A stretch of 64,000 bases of DNA. Origin: JBBKXR01 sp037969585 (GTDB taxonomy: Bacteria; Verrucomicrobiota; Verrucomicrobiia; Verrucomicrobiales; DEV007). The DNA lies in the NCBI GenBank assembly GCA_037969585.1, contig JBBKXR010000163.1, forward strand, positions 1 to 64,000. Direction: 5' to 3'. This document shows, piece after piece, positions 53,961 through 63,672 of the stretch. The notes beneath the pieces were generated by a model. The model did not search any database and was not told where the DNA came from. It saw nothing but the letters and a program-made list of their open reading frames with translations. Position numbers and translations under genes: made by a program. How positions within the stretch are numbered: the stretch's first letter is position 1; each line of letters begins with the position of its first letter.

Positions 53961-55235
53961 ATGAGTCTAGATCCCAAAAAGCAACTGGTCGTTATTGACG
54001 GCGTGCGCACTCCCTTCTCAAAAATGGGCACTGCGCTGGCGGGCTGCGATGCCGTTGAACTCGGGCGCACGGCCGTGTCGGCTTTGCTGACGCAAACCGG
54101 TATCGATCCGGAAATCATCGACGAGACGATCATCGGGTGTGTATCGCAGCCAGCCGATGCCGCGAACATCGCTCGTGTCGTTGCCCTGCGTGCAGGAATC
54201 CCGGAGCGGGTACCGGCGGTAACGGTGCATCGCAACTGCGGGTCCGGTCTCGAAGCGATCACCACAGCTTCCGACAAGATGGCCGCAGGCAGGGGAGAGG
54301 TTTTTGTCGTCGGTGGAACCGAAAGTATGTCGCGGGTGCCGTTGCTTTACTCAGCGGCGGCGGCCACAAAATTTGCCGCCTTATCCCGGGCAAAAACGTT
54401 CGGTGCCAAGGCTTCTGCGGCGATGCAGTTTCGGCCCTCTGACTTTGCCCCGATCATCGCCCTGCGTCTCGGCCTGACCGATCCGGTCGTCTCGATGAAC
54501 ATGGGGCAGACGGCCGAACTGATCGCCCGCGACTTCAACATTTCTCGCGAAGAGCAGGATCAGTTTGCGTTGGATTCGAACGCCAAGGCGCTCGCGGCGG
54601 CGGAACGTCTACGCGAAGAAATGTGCCCGGTCTATTTGCCTGACAGTCGCGGCAAAGATGATTTCGTGATCGGTGATAATGGTCCGCGTGAAGGGCAAAC
54701 CATCGAAGCCCTGGCCAAGCTGCGTCCGGTTTTTGAAAAAGATACCGGCACGGTCACCGCCGGCAACTCTTCGCAAATTACCGATGGCGCCGTTGCGTTG
54801 TTAGTGATGACTGCCGAACGCGCGGAAGCACTCGGTCTCGAACCACTCGGACGACTGGCGGGTTACGCCTTTTCCGGTTGTGATCCGAAGCGGATGGGAC
54901 TGGGGCCGGCGTACGCGATTCGTGATCTCACCGAACGCGGTGGCCGTTCGCCGGGTGATGCAGATGTCGTAGAAATTAACGAAGCCTTCGCCGCTCAGGT
55001 GATCGGTGTTCTCAAGTGTCTCGAAGGCGAGGCGTTCAAAGGCTGCGAACTGGATCGAGACAAACTGAACCCCAATGGCGGTGCCATCGCTCTCGGACAT
55101 CCAGTGGGTGCCACTGGAGCCCGTCTTGTGCTGACCGCGCTGCATGAATTGAAGCGACGCAATACCCGTCACGCCCTGGTGTCTATGTGCATCGGTGGTG
55201 GCCAAGGCGGTGCTGCGTGGCTGGAAAGGCCCTGA
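53961..55235 (+). CDS. acetyl-CoA acyltransferase (thiolase)
   Basis: 424 residues from ATG 53961, 4 bases after the ligase stop. Active-site residues: HRNCGSGLEAIT (Cys93 nucleophile), GGAIALGHPVGATGARL (His), SMCIGGGQGGA (second Cys). It cleaves 3-ketoacyl-CoA in beta-oxidation. Long form (about 425), similar to the FadI-type alpha-side thiolases paired with bifunctional FadJ. Confidence 0.93.
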   Translation: MSLDPKKQLVVIDGVRTPFSKMGTALAGCDAVELGRTAVSALLTQTGIDPEIIDETIIGCVSQPADAANIARVVALRAGIPERVPAVTVHRNCGSGLEAITTASDKMAAGRGEVFVVGGTESMSRVPLLYSAAAATKFAALSRAKTFGAKASAAMQFRPSDFAPIIALRLGLTDPVVSMNMGQTAELIARDFNISREEQDQFALDSNAKALAAAERLREEMCPVYLPDSRGKDDFVIGDNGPREGQTIEALAKLRPVFEKDTGTVTAGNSSQITDGAVALLVMTAERAEALGLEPLGRLAGYAFSGCDPKRMGLGPAYAIRDLTERGGRSPGDADVVEINEAFAAQVIGVLKCLEGEAFKGCELDRDKLNPNGGAIALGHPVGATGARLVLTALHELKRRNTRHALVSMCIGGGQGGAAWLERP

Positions 55236-55236
55236 G

Positions 55237-57387
55237 ATGAAAACGATAATTCCCCCAATGACAGAACAAGCTGACCCACCTTCGGAGCATCACCAGCGCC
55301 CTAAGCCCGATCTTGCAAACATTCGCCGTGAATTGCGCGCGGATGGAGTGGTCGTATTGGTGTTTGATCGGGCGAATTCACCGGTCAATATTTTTGATCC
55401 GGACACGCTGGCGGAACTGGAGAATCACCTCGATGAAGTCACCGCTGATTCGAGCGTGCGTGCTTTGGTCCTGACCAGTGCCAAGCGCGGTATTTTTGTC
55501 GCCGGAGCCGATTTGGATTTTGTTTCGAGCGCAGTCGGTGATGAATTGACCGAGTTCATCGAAAGCGGTCAGCGGGTGTTCTCCAGATTGGCGGCGCTGC
55601 GCGTGCCGACGGTTGCGACCATCGATGGAGCCTGTCTCGGTGGCGGGCTCGAGTTGGCGCTCGCTTGCGACTATCGCATCGCCAGTCCTGACAAGAGCAC
55701 TAAAATCGGGCTTCCTGAAACTCAGCTCGGCATTCTTCCGGCGTGGGGAGGGTCGACGCGGCTGCCTCGACTCATCGGGCTGACTAAAGCGCTGGGCTTG
55801 ATTCTCGGTGGAAAAATACTCACGGCGGCTCACGCCAAAAAACTGGGTGTCATCGATGCCTTGGCACCGCGCGAGCGACTGGTCGATTTCGCGGTAGCGC
55901 TGATCGACGCAGGCAAGGTCTTGCCCAAGCGTTCGACGCACTGGTTGACCAATAATCGTCTGGTTAGAGAAATTGTGCAGCGCAAGGCCCACGCCAATGC
56001 TGCGGCAAAGACCCGTGGAAACTACCCTGCGATTGCGAGTGCGATCGACGTGATTTGCAATGGCCTCGCTGGCACTGTGGCCGAATCACTGGAGTTGGAG
56101 CGTCGTGCGGTGATCGAGTTGTCGACCACCAACGCGGCCAAGCAACTGATGCGGGTGTTTCATTTGCAGGAAAATGCCAAAAAGTTTCATGTCAGTGATG
56201 CTTCGGCCTCTGACATCAATCGTGCGGCGGTGATCGGTGCCGGTGTCATGGGAGCGGGCATCGCTCACTGGTTGAGTTCGCGAAAAATACCCACGGTGAT
56301 GCAGGATATCGACGAAGAGAAAGTCGGCGCTGGTATGAAACGGATTGGCAAGCTCTATGCGGATGGTGCGAAACGTCGCCTGTTTTCTCCGGATGAAGCA
56401 CGACGTTTGATCGATCGTATTTCACCGGCGGTTGGTTCGGTTCCTTTGGAGCACGCTGATTTGGTCATCGAGGCGGCGGTCGAAAACCTGGCGGTGAAGA
56501 AGACCATTTTTGCCGAACTGTGTGGACGCGTTCGGCCCGACACAGTGCTGGCTACCAACACGTCGGCGCTGCCGATCGGCGAACTGGCAAACGACTCGCG
56601 AATCTCTCATCCCGAGCGAATCGTTGGTCTGCATTTTTTCAATCCAGTGCATCGCATGAAGCTGGTCGAAATCGTCGTCACAGAGCGTACTTCGCCGGAA
56701 GTTGTTGAGACGGCACTGCGCTTTGCTCGAAAGATCGGTAAGCTGCCGGTGGTGGTCAAAGACAGTCCCGGTTTTTTAGTGAACCGCATTCTGATGCCGT
56801 ATCTCATCGAAGCTGGACGACTGTTCGATCGCGGCGTCGATGCGCGCGAGATCGACGAGGCGATGCTCGATTTTGGTATGCCGATGGGTCCGCTTCGCCT
56901 GCTCGATGAAGTCGGCCTGGATGTAGCGATGCACGTTTCCAGCACCATGGCGGAGGCCTTTGGCGATCGCTTTGCGGCGCCGCCGGTGCTGAAGCGATTG
57001 GTCGACAAAGGTCTCCTGGGCCGTAAGTCGGGTGAAGGGTTTTTCGTCTATGGAAAAGGCGATGCAACGGTCAGCGAAAAAGCTCTGGCTTGTCGCGCGA
57101 CGGCTGCATCGCAATCCCTGAAAGAAAATGATATCGCCGAGCGCTTGTCGTTGCTGATGGTGAACGAAGGTTTTCGGGTGCTCGATGAAGGTGTCGCGGC
57201 GAGCGGCGATGATGTCGATTTTGCGATGATTCTCGGCACCGGCTTCGCTCCATTTCGCGGTGGACCGATCACATACGCTCACCATCTCGGTCTCGAGCAC
57301 GTGGTCGATCGCTTGAACGCGATCGGCAAAAGCGAAGCTGAAATTTTTGAACCTGCTGCCGGACTTGTCAGTGCCGCCAGCAAATGA
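55237..57387 (+). CDS. fused enoyl-CoA hydratase / 3-hydroxyacyl-CoA dehydrogenase (FadB/FadJ-like)
   Basis: 716 residues from ATG 55237, one base after the thiolase stop, with GGAAAGG at a good distance (an ATG at 55258 is also possible). N-terminal crotonase domain (GIFVAGADLDF; CLGGGLELALACDYRIAS; GLPETQLGILPAWGGSTRLPR) and C-terminal Rossmann dehydrogenase (AAVIGAGVMGAGIAHWLS, HFFNPVHRMKLVEIV with the catalytic His, PGFLVNRILMPY). It performs two beta-oxidation steps. Length is near the 715 of E. coli FadJ. Confidence 0.94.
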   Translation: MKTIIPPMTEQADPPSEHHQRPKPDLANIRRELRADGVVVLVFDRANSPVNIFDPDTLAELENHLDEVTADSSVRALVLTSAKRGIFVAGADLDFVSSAVGDELTEFIESGQRVFSRLAALRVPTVATIDGACLGGGLELALACDYRIASPDKSTKIGLPETQLGILPAWGGSTRLPRLIGLTKALGLILGGKILTAAHAKKLGVIDALAPRERLVDFAVALIDAGKVLPKRSTHWLTNNRLVREIVQRKAHANAAAKTRGNYPAIASAIDVICNGLAGTVAESLELERRAVIELSTTNAAKQLMRVFHLQENAKKFHVSDASASDINRAAVIGAGVMGAGIAHWLSSRKIPTVMQDIDEEKVGAGMKRIGKLYADGAKRRLFSPDEARRLIDRISPAVGSVPLEHADLVIEAAVENLAVKKTIFAELCGRVRPDTVLATNTSALPIGELANDSRISHPERIVGLHFFNPVHRMKLVEIVVTERTSPEVVETALRFARKIGKLPVVVKDSPGFLVNRILMPYLIEAGRLFDRGVDAREIDEAMLDFGMPMGPLRLLDEVGLDVAMHVSSTMAEAFGDRFAAPPVLKRLVDKGLLGRKSGEGFFVYGKGDATVSEKALACRATAASQSLKENDIAERLSLLMVNEGFRVLDEGVAASGDDVDFAMILGTGFAPFRGGPITYAHHLGLEHVVDRLNAIGKSEAEIFEPAAGLVSAASK

Positions 57388-57421
57388 ATAACCCCACGAG
57401 AAAGTAAGAAAGGAACCGACC

Positions 57422-59338
57422 ATGAAACCAACGTCTGCAAATACTCCCACCGGTAACGGCGGTGATGCGGCGCGAGCTGAAAAATCGCACTCCGTCATCG
57501 ATACTTCGAAGATGTCAGTCGAAGAGCGGGCCGCGCTCGAGATGACTGAAGCGGCCCGGGAAAAGGCCAGCGAGCGCAACAGTTTTGCCGGTTCTCTTTT
57601 TATGGGGCGTCCCGATCTCGATGCCATCGTGCCGTTCCCGGCACAGAACCTTGAAGACGAGGATCAAGGCGATGCATTCCTGTCGCAATTGCGTGAGTTC
57701 GTTGAAACGAGAGTTGATGCCGATGCCATCGATCGCACCGGTGAGATCCCCGACGATGTGATCAACGGGTTGGCCGAGATGGGGGCTTTCGGAATTAAGA
57801 CGCCGACCGAATACGGTGGCTTGGGACTTTCACAGACCAACTACTCGCGCGCAGCGATGTTGCTCGGCGGTCACTGCGGTAGCCTGACGGCCTTGCTGTC
57901 TGCGCATCAGTCGATCGGTGTACCGCAGCCGCTGATTGCGTTTGGCACGGAGGCACAAAAGAAGAAATTCCTGCCGCGGTGTGCCGGCGGAGAGATTTCC
58001 GCATTTGCCCTGACTGAGCACGAGGTCGGCTCCGATCCGGCGCGCATGTCGACCATGGCCGTGCCGAGTGAGGACGGTAGCGAGTATGTGATCAATGGCG
58101 AAAAGCTGTGGTGCACTAACGGTGTGAAAGCTGGCGTGATAGTGGTCATGGCACGCACGCCGGCTTCGGCGGAAAAAGGGGGTGGTCTTGAAAATGGACC
58201 GATCAGCGCTTTTATCGTCGAGATGGATACTCCTGGAGTCGAAGTGACTCATCGTTGCCGCTTCATGGGCCTGAAAGCTCTCTACAACGGCGTGGTGACG
58301 TTCAAAGACGTTCGCGTTCCGGCGGAAAACATCATTCTCGGCGAAGGTCGTGGATTGAAGGTGGCGTTGACGACGCTCAATACGGGACGCATCACGTTGC
58401 CAGCCGCTTGCGTCGGCATGGCCAAGAAGTGTCTCGAATGGTCGCGCGACTGGGCTGGCCGTCGTGTGCAGTGGGGGGCGCCAATCGGCAAGCACGATGC
58501 CATCGCGCAGAAACTCGCCAAGATGGCGGCGGACACCTTTGCGATGGAATCGATCGTGCTCTACACCTCGGCGCTGGTCGATCGCGACAAAAAGGCGGAC
58601 ATCCGCATCGAGGCAGCGTTCGGCAAGATGTGGGGCACAGAGCGTGGCTGGGAGATCGTCGACGACACCATGCAGATCCGTGGCGGTCGCGGTTATGAGA
58701 CAGCCGATTCGTTACGTGCTCGTGGCGACGAGCCGATTCCAGTGGAACGCTTTATGCGTGACTCGCGCATCAACACGATCTTCGAGGGATCGAGTGAGAT
58801 CATGCGCTTGTTCATCGCTCGCGAGGCGCTCGATCCGCATCTTAACATGGGCGGGCCAGTGCTTAACTCGATGCTACCGTGGAAGGTGCGCGCCAAAGCA
58901 GCGCTGCGCTCGGCGTGGTTTTACGGGCGTTGGTATCCAGCACAGTGGCTGCCAACTTTCTCCAGCGGTGTTAGCGGTGAAATGCATGCCGAATTGAAGT
59001 CGGAAATGCGCCGAGTGCGCGCTTTGAGCAGGAAGCTGGCCCGTCGGTTATTCCACGCCATGGTGCTGAATGGTCCTAAGCTGGAGAAAAAGCAGGCACT
59101 GCTCGGTCGCTTTGTCGACATCGGTGCGGAACTGTTCGCGATCACGGCGACGTGCAGCCGGGCTCAGCATTTGTTGGCCACCGGCAAGGCGAAAGGCGAT
59201 GACGCCGACGAATTGCTCGGCCTGGTGCGCTACTTCTGCAAAGCCGCTCGTGGCAGGATCGATGGCTGGTTTCGTGGTCTGGCGAACAATGCCGACAAGG
59301 AAGGCTACGCAGTTGCCAAGCGACTGATTGGTGACTGA
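57422..59338 (+). CDS. acyl-CoA dehydrogenase with C-terminal extension (VLCAD-like)
   Basis: 638 residues, preceded by AAAGGAA at 7 nt. The N-terminal 70 residues are a charged region. The dehydrogenase core contains FALTEHEVGSDPARMSTMAV, EKLWCTNG, QWGAPIGKHDAIAQKLAKM, QIRGGRGYETADSLRARGDEPIPVERFMRDSRINTIFEGSSEIMRLF. The Glu in IFEGSSE fits the very-long-chain type catalytic base. A C-terminal extension of about 160 residues (KVRAKAALRSAWF to the end) parallels the extra domain of VLCAD/ACAD9, absent from short-chain enzymes. It introduces the first double bond of beta-oxidation using FAD. Confidence 0.93.
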   Translation: MKPTSANTPTGNGGDAARAEKSHSVIDTSKMSVEERAALEMTEAAREKASERNSFAGSLFMGRPDLDAIVPFPAQNLEDEDQGDAFLSQLREFVETRVDADAIDRTGEIPDDVINGLAEMGAFGIKTPTEYGGLGLSQTNYSRAAMLLGGHCGSLTALLSAHQSIGVPQPLIAFGTEAQKKKFLPRCAGGEISAFALTEHEVGSDPARMSTMAVPSEDGSEYVINGEKLWCTNGVKAGVIVVMARTPASAEKGGGLENGPISAFIVEMDTPGVEVTHRCRFMGLKALYNGVVTFKDVRVPAENIILGEGRGLKVALTTLNTGRITLPAACVGMAKKCLEWSRDWAGRRVQWGAPIGKHDAIAQKLAKMAADTFAMESIVLYTSALVDRDKKADIRIEAAFGKMWGTERGWEIVDDTMQIRGGRGYETADSLRARGDEPIPVERFMRDSRINTIFEGSSEIMRLFIAREALDPHLNMGGPVLNSMLPWKVRAKAALRSAWFYGRWYPAQWLPTFSSGVSGEMHAELKSEMRRVRALSRKLARRLFHAMVLNGPKLEKKQALLGRFVDIGAELFAITATCSRAQHLLATGKAKGDDADELLGLVRYFCKAARGRIDGWFRGLANNADKEGYAVAKRLIGD

Positions 59339-59442
59339 AGCAGGCAATTACATCGGTCGTGTTGCGCATGAATTAATTTTTCCTCAAGCGCGTACTGGAC
59401 AGGTTACGGGAGGGCGGTCACGATCCGTCGTACGTGACCGAA

Positions 59443-61053
59443 ATGATCGAAAATACATTTGTGACGGCATTGCCGTTGGGAGGCCTGCTGGCGCAGGCAG
59501 CAGATACGGCGTCGCTGGTGCCTGAGGGTGGTCTGGCTGCTATCGACTGGGCCATTGTTGTGCTGTATGCGGCGGCGACCTTGTTCATGGGCTGGTGGTA
59601 TGGCCGGAAGCAGGTGTCGACCAAGGAATACTTTACCGGTTCGGGGAACATGAACCCGCTGCTAATCGGCGTGTCGCTGTTCGCGTCGTTGTTGAGTACG
59701 ATCACGTATTTGTCGACTCCGGGCGAGGTTTTCGGCAAGGGGCCGGTCTACCTGACGAACTATCTGGCCTATCCGCTCATTTTTATCGTCGTTGGTTTTG
59801 TCATGTTGCCGGTCTACATGCGCCTGCGGGTGATGAGTGCCTACGAACTGCTGGAGGAGAGATTAGGCTTGAGTGTGCGACTGCTCGGCGCGTCGATGTT
59901 CCTGGTCCTGCGCCTGGTGTGGATGTCGCTGTTGATTTATGCGGCAGCGAAAGCGTTTTGTTACATCATCGATGCGGACCCGAAATACATCCCATGGATT
60001 GTTGTGATCACCGGAGCAATTTCGCTCTTCTACGCTTCGCTTGGTGGACTACGGGCGGTCGTTGTGACGGATCTGATGCAATCGCTTCTACTTTACGGTG
60101 GCGCGGTGGCGGTGATCGGTGTGGTGTCGTGGAGGATGGGTGGTTTCCAATGGTTTCCGACCGAGTGGAATGAGAACTGGGATCGTCAGCTGATCTTCCC
60201 GGAAAGTCTTTCGACGCGGGTTTCTGTGTTCGGCACCTTTTTGTCGGTGATGATCTGGTATATAGCGACTTCGGGAGGCGATCAGGTCTCGGTGCAGCGG
60301 TTCATGGCCACCAAGGATGTGTCGGCGGCGCGCAAGGCGATTGGCATGCAGTTGGTGATCGCGTTGTTGGTCGGGGTGACGCTGGGGTTGGCCGGCTTTG
60401 CGATGCTCGGATATTTCCAGGCACATCCGGAGCTGTTGCCCGGCGATTTTTCGATGCGGGCAAATGCGGACGATGTGTTTCCGTTGTTCATCGGGTTTCA
60501 TTTGCCGCCGGTCGTTTCGGGGCTGGTGGCGGCGGGGTTATTTGCTGCGGCGATGTCGAGCATGGACTCGGGGATCAATTCCATCACTGCGGTGGTCAGT
60601 AATGATTTTGTCGGTCGATTGGGGAAAGGGAAGCGGACGGATCGGCAGGAAGTTCTGTCGGCGCGAATCCTGGCGGTCGTTGTCGGTATCATTGTGATGG
60701 CGGGCAGTACTCTGATGCCCCTGATTCCGGGAAATATCACGGCGATGACTCAGAAGACGGTGAACCTGTTTACGGTGCCGATTTTCTGTCTGTTTCTTTT
60801 TGCGCTATTCATCAAAAAGGCCAGTCCGGTTGGCGTTTGGATCGGCTGTCTCACCGGTACGACGGTGGCGATTTTAATTGCGTTTTCGGGGCCGATCTTC
60901 GGCTTTATTGAAACGCCTGAAGGCAGACTGGATCCGATCAGTTTTCAGTGGATCACGGTTGCTGCCTTGGTTGTCAACATGGTGGTTGGCTACGTGTTCA
61001 GTATTCTATTCCCGCGAAAAGGTGCGGGTAAGGAGTCTCCAGTCGCTGGATGA
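59443..61053 (+). CDS. sodium:solute symporter (SSS family)
   Basis: 536 residues from ATG 59443 (a GTG at 59434 is in frame). About 13-14 hydrophobic helices. Signature stretches: WWYGRKQVSTKEYFTGSGNMNPLLIGVSLFASLLSTITYLSTPGEV, SLGGLRAVVVTDLMQSLLLYGGA, and FAAAMSSMDSGINSITAVVSND. These transport sugars, organic acids or nucleosides with Na+. The neighbours downstream (aldolase, dehydrogenases) suggest a sugar acid or related substrate. Its end overlaps the HEAT-repeat gene by 4 bases. Confidence 0.92.
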   Translation: MIENTFVTALPLGGLLAQAADTASLVPEGGLAAIDWAIVVLYAAATLFMGWWYGRKQVSTKEYFTGSGNMNPLLIGVSLFASLLSTITYLSTPGEVFGKGPVYLTNYLAYPLIFIVVGFVMLPVYMRLRVMSAYELLEERLGLSVRLLGASMFLVLRLVWMSLLIYAAAKAFCYIIDADPKYIPWIVVITGAISLFYASLGGLRAVVVTDLMQSLLLYGGAVAVIGVVSWRMGGFQWFPTEWNENWDRQLIFPESLSTRVSVFGTFLSVMIWYIATSGGDQVSVQRFMATKDVSAARKAIGMQLVIALLVGVTLGLAGFAMLGYFQAHPELLPGDFSMRANADDVFPLFIGFHLPPVVSGLVAAGLFAAAMSSMDSGINSITAVVSNDFVGRLGKGKRTDRQEVLSARILAVVVGIIVMAGSTLMPLIPGNITAMTQKTVNLFTVPIFCLFLFALFIKKASPVGVWIGCLTGTTVAILIAFSGPIFGFIETPEGRLDPISFQWITVAALVVNMVVGYVFSILFPRKGAGKESPVAG

Positions 61054-61982
61054 AATTTGCTATGAAGATCATTTCCGAAGTAGTCGTCGCAGGCCGAGTA
61101 GCTGTTGTTCATTTGATAATGCTGACACTGATCGGCGTGGCCTTTTCCGGTTGCGCCGCCGGTCCGTATGCAAGTGCTCCGGAGATCGATGCGGAAACCC
61201 ATGCCAAGGCATTATCGATTTTACGTAAGGGCATGCATGGCGACGAGTTCTGGCCGTCGATGCATGCTGCTGAGGGATTGACGCTCGGAGGTTATGGCGA
61301 CGAAGTGAAGGCCTACCTTGAACCTAAGTTGCCGCGCCAGCGTGACGACCAGAAGCGTTGCGGTCTGGCCCGCGAAATGGTGCGTGCCGGTGATACCGGC
61401 AAGGCTCAGGTGATGCTCGACATTTTGGCAGGCGATGACGACTACGGTCATGTGCATGCTGCCGAAAGCCTCTACAAGGTGGGGCTGATCGGTGATGGTG
61501 TAGCGATGCGCAAGGCATTCGCTCAAACGGAAAACATGAAGTTGCACTTGATGGCTGCGGCGGCTCTGGCGAAACAAGGCGATCGCGCGGCTATGCATGC
61601 GATTCGTGAAGGCATGCTGGCAAATGACAACGATACGGTGCGGATATCTGCCTGGTTGCTCGGTCGGATCGGCAACGGAGCGGACCGCAGGCTGCTGCGG
61701 ACGAGTATGGCACGGGTGACCGCCGCCCCTGAAACATTCGAACCCGTGGTGGTGGTGATGATACAGAATTCGCTGGCAGCGCTGGGGGATCCGGCCGGAA
61801 AGGCGGCGTTGATGCAGAACCTTGAGTCGGTCGATGATGCATTTCGCACCTACTCGGCGACTTTCGCCGGGGACGCGAATCTGACGAATTTGACGCCAAA
61901 ACTAATTGAGATGCTCGACGATCCCTACGAGGATGCGCGCATTCGGGCGGCGCAAACGCTGCTGGTTTTTTCACGCCGCTAA
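61050..61982 (+). CDS. HEAT-repeat lipoprotein
   Basis: 310 residues. Leader ends with the lipobox-like FSGC. Helical repeats of about 30-35 residues follow (PSMHAAEGLTLGGYGDEVKAYLEP, HVHAAESLYKVGLIGDGVAM, MAAAALAKQGDRAAMHAIREGM, RISAWLLGRIGNGADRRLL). It overlaps the symporter stop (ATGA), so it is translationally coupled to it. Probably an outer-membrane-linked or periplasmic scaffold; role unknown. Confidence 0.82.
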   Translation: MKFAMKIISEVVVAGRVAVVHLIMLTLIGVAFSGCAAGPYASAPEIDAETHAKALSILRKGMHGDEFWPSMHAAEGLTLGGYGDEVKAYLEPKLPRQRDDQKRCGLAREMVRAGDTGKAQVMLDILAGDDDYGHVHAAESLYKVGLIGDGVAMRKAFAQTENMKLHLMAAAALAKQGDRAAMHAIREGMLANDNDTVRISAWLLGRIGNGADRRLLRTSMARVTAAPETFEPVVVVMIQNSLAALGDPAGKAALMQNLESVDDAFRTYSATFAGDANLTNLTPKLIEMLDDPYEDARIRAAQTLLVFSRR

Positions 61983-61995
61983 CTACATTAATTTT

Positions 61996-62772
61996 ATGCC
62001 TAGAGAACTAAGAAAAAGTCGGGCCATGGCTCGCGTCCGCGCCGGCGAAGTGGTGCGCTCCGCTGTGCTGGGGCACTACATTCCGTCTTTTGTTTGTCAT
62101 GCCGCGGAGGCGGGGTACGACTGCATTTGGCTCGACATGGAGCATCGCACGTGGACGACGCGCGAGATTCAATCGCTGATGCCGTTGTTTCATCTCTACG
62201 ATATCGACTGCATGCTGCGGCCGCCAACGTTGGAAAAAACGGGGCTCTATCGCTTCCTCGAAGATGGCGTGACTGGCTTAATGATTCCCCACGTGCCGAC
62301 GGCGGAACGTGCCAAATTTTTGGTCGATGCCGTGAAGTTTCCTCCGATCGGAGATCGGGGACTCGATAATGCCGGCCTCGACAGCGGCTTTCTTCAGTCC
62401 GGCGATGCGCAGGCTTATACCGAGTGGGCAAATCGGGAGACGTTTCTGACGATTCAGATCGAAACACCGGAAGCGGTGTCCAATGTTGATCAGATTGCGG
62501 CAGTTGATGGCGTCGATTTTCTGTTCGTGGGTCCGGGTGATCTCGGTTTGCGTCTGGCGCAGTTGGGAGACCATGACGGTTCGCAGTTGGAGGCGGCATT
62601 TCAAAAAGTGGCGGCAGCGGCGAAAGCGAACGGCATCGCCTGGGGTTGTCCGGCATCGGGACCCGAGATGATCGAAAAACGGCGCAGTCAGGGAGCGCAG
62701 TATCTGGCGAACAGCGGCGACTTCATGACGTTGAAAAACGGACTGATGGCGGGGATTAAGCAGTTTGATTAA
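61996..62772 (+). CDS. HpcH/HpaI-family aldolase
   Basis: 258 residues from ATG 61996 (MPRELRKSRAMARV); the open frame to 61906 overlaps the lipoprotein gene. Active-site pattern: WLDMEHRTW (His50), QIETPEAVSNVDQIAAVDGVDFLFVGPGDL (metal Glu and Asp). It catalyses reversible aldol cleavage of 2-keto-3-deoxy sugar acids or related compounds to pyruvate plus an aldehyde. Placed in a run with a symporter and two SDRs. Confidence 0.9.
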   Translation: MPRELRKSRAMARVRAGEVVRSAVLGHYIPSFVCHAAEAGYDCIWLDMEHRTWTTREIQSLMPLFHLYDIDCMLRPPTLEKTGLYRFLEDGVTGLMIPHVPTAERAKFLVDAVKFPPIGDRGLDNAGLDSGFLQSGDAQAYTEWANRETFLTIQIETPEAVSNVDQIAAVDGVDFLFVGPGDLGLRLAQLGDHDGSQLEAAFQKVAAAAKANGIAWGCPASGPEMIEKRRSQGAQYLANSGDFMTLKNGLMAGIKQFD

Positions 62773-62859
62773 AGCACGAACCGCGAGATGACGGATGCTC
62801 TGTAGACAGGCGGGAAGCCTGTCGCACGTGACGGCCTCTTCGGATAACCTATCGAAAAG

Positions 62860-63651
62860 ATGAAACTGAAAGGCAAAATTGCGTTGGTTACGGGCAGCGC
62901 GCAAGGGATTGGTCACGGTTGTGCACTGGCGTTAGCGGAAGAAGGCGCGTCGCTGATCCTAAACGATCGGCCGGGCAGCACAGAGTTGGCTGGCGTGGTC
63001 GAAGCGTTCCGTTCGGAGGGGCACGACTGCGTCGGTATCGAGGCGGATGTGTTTGATGACGCGGGGCGTGAAGGCTTGGTGGCAGATGCGTTGGAAGCTT
63101 GTGGAAGGATCGACATTTTGGTCAGCAACCCTGCCTACAGTCGGCGTGAGGCGTTTCTCGATTATTCGTTGAAAGACCTGCGTGCGACCTTGGAGGGCAC
63201 CTTGATTTCGGGTTTTCACGTCAGTCAATTGGTGGCGCGGCACATGGTTGAGCGTGGTGGTGGCGGTAAGATCATTTACATTTCCAGCGTGCATGCCCGG
63301 CTGCCTTTTGCTCGGAGTGCGCCATACGGTGCGGCAAAGGCCGGGCTCGATCACTTGGCGCGTTCGGTGGCGGTGGAATTGATTGATCACCGCATCAACG
63401 TGAACGCGATCGAACCGGGTTGGATTGATACTCCGGGTGAGCGCAAGGCTTTTGACGAGGCGACTATTCAGGAGGAGGCAAAAAAAATGCCCTGGGGAAG
63501 GATGGGAACACCGCAGGATATCGGCCGCACGGCAGCATTTCTGGCTTCGGATGACGCGGATTACATCACCGGTAGCGTGGTGGTGGTCGACGGCGGGTTC
63601 CGTTGGAAAGACATGCGCGCGACGGTGCTGGCTTCGGAGAAGGATTCTTAA
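62860..63651 (+). CDS. short-chain dehydrogenase/reductase
   Basis: 263 residues. NAD(P) motif VTGSAQGIGHG (TGxxxGIG), Asp63-region DVFDD for adenine, ISSVHAR with the catalytic Ser, PYGAAKAGLD (Tyr-x-x-x-Lys), and ITGSVVVVDGGFRWKDM at the end. Likely oxidises a sugar or sugar-acid alcohol in the neighbouring pathway. It starts 87 bases after the aldolase stop. Confidence 0.92.
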   Translation: MKLKGKIALVTGSAQGIGHGCALALAEEGASLILNDRPGSTELAGVVEAFRSEGHDCVGIEADVFDDAGREGLVADALEACGRIDILVSNPAYSRREAFLDYSLKDLRATLEGTLISGFHVSQLVARHMVERGGGGKIIYISSVHARLPFARSAPYGAAKAGLDHLARSVAVELIDHRINVNAIEPGWIDTPGERKAFDEATIQEEAKKMPWGRMGTPQDIGRTAAFLASDDADYITGSVVVVDGGFRWKDMRATVLASEKDS

Positions 63652-63672
63652 TTCAGTGATAAGGTTTTTGTG

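Noticed and set aside
56776..57627. 283-codon minus-strand ORF
   Set aside because: Antisense to the FadB/J and acyl-CoA dehydrogenase genes; no motif.
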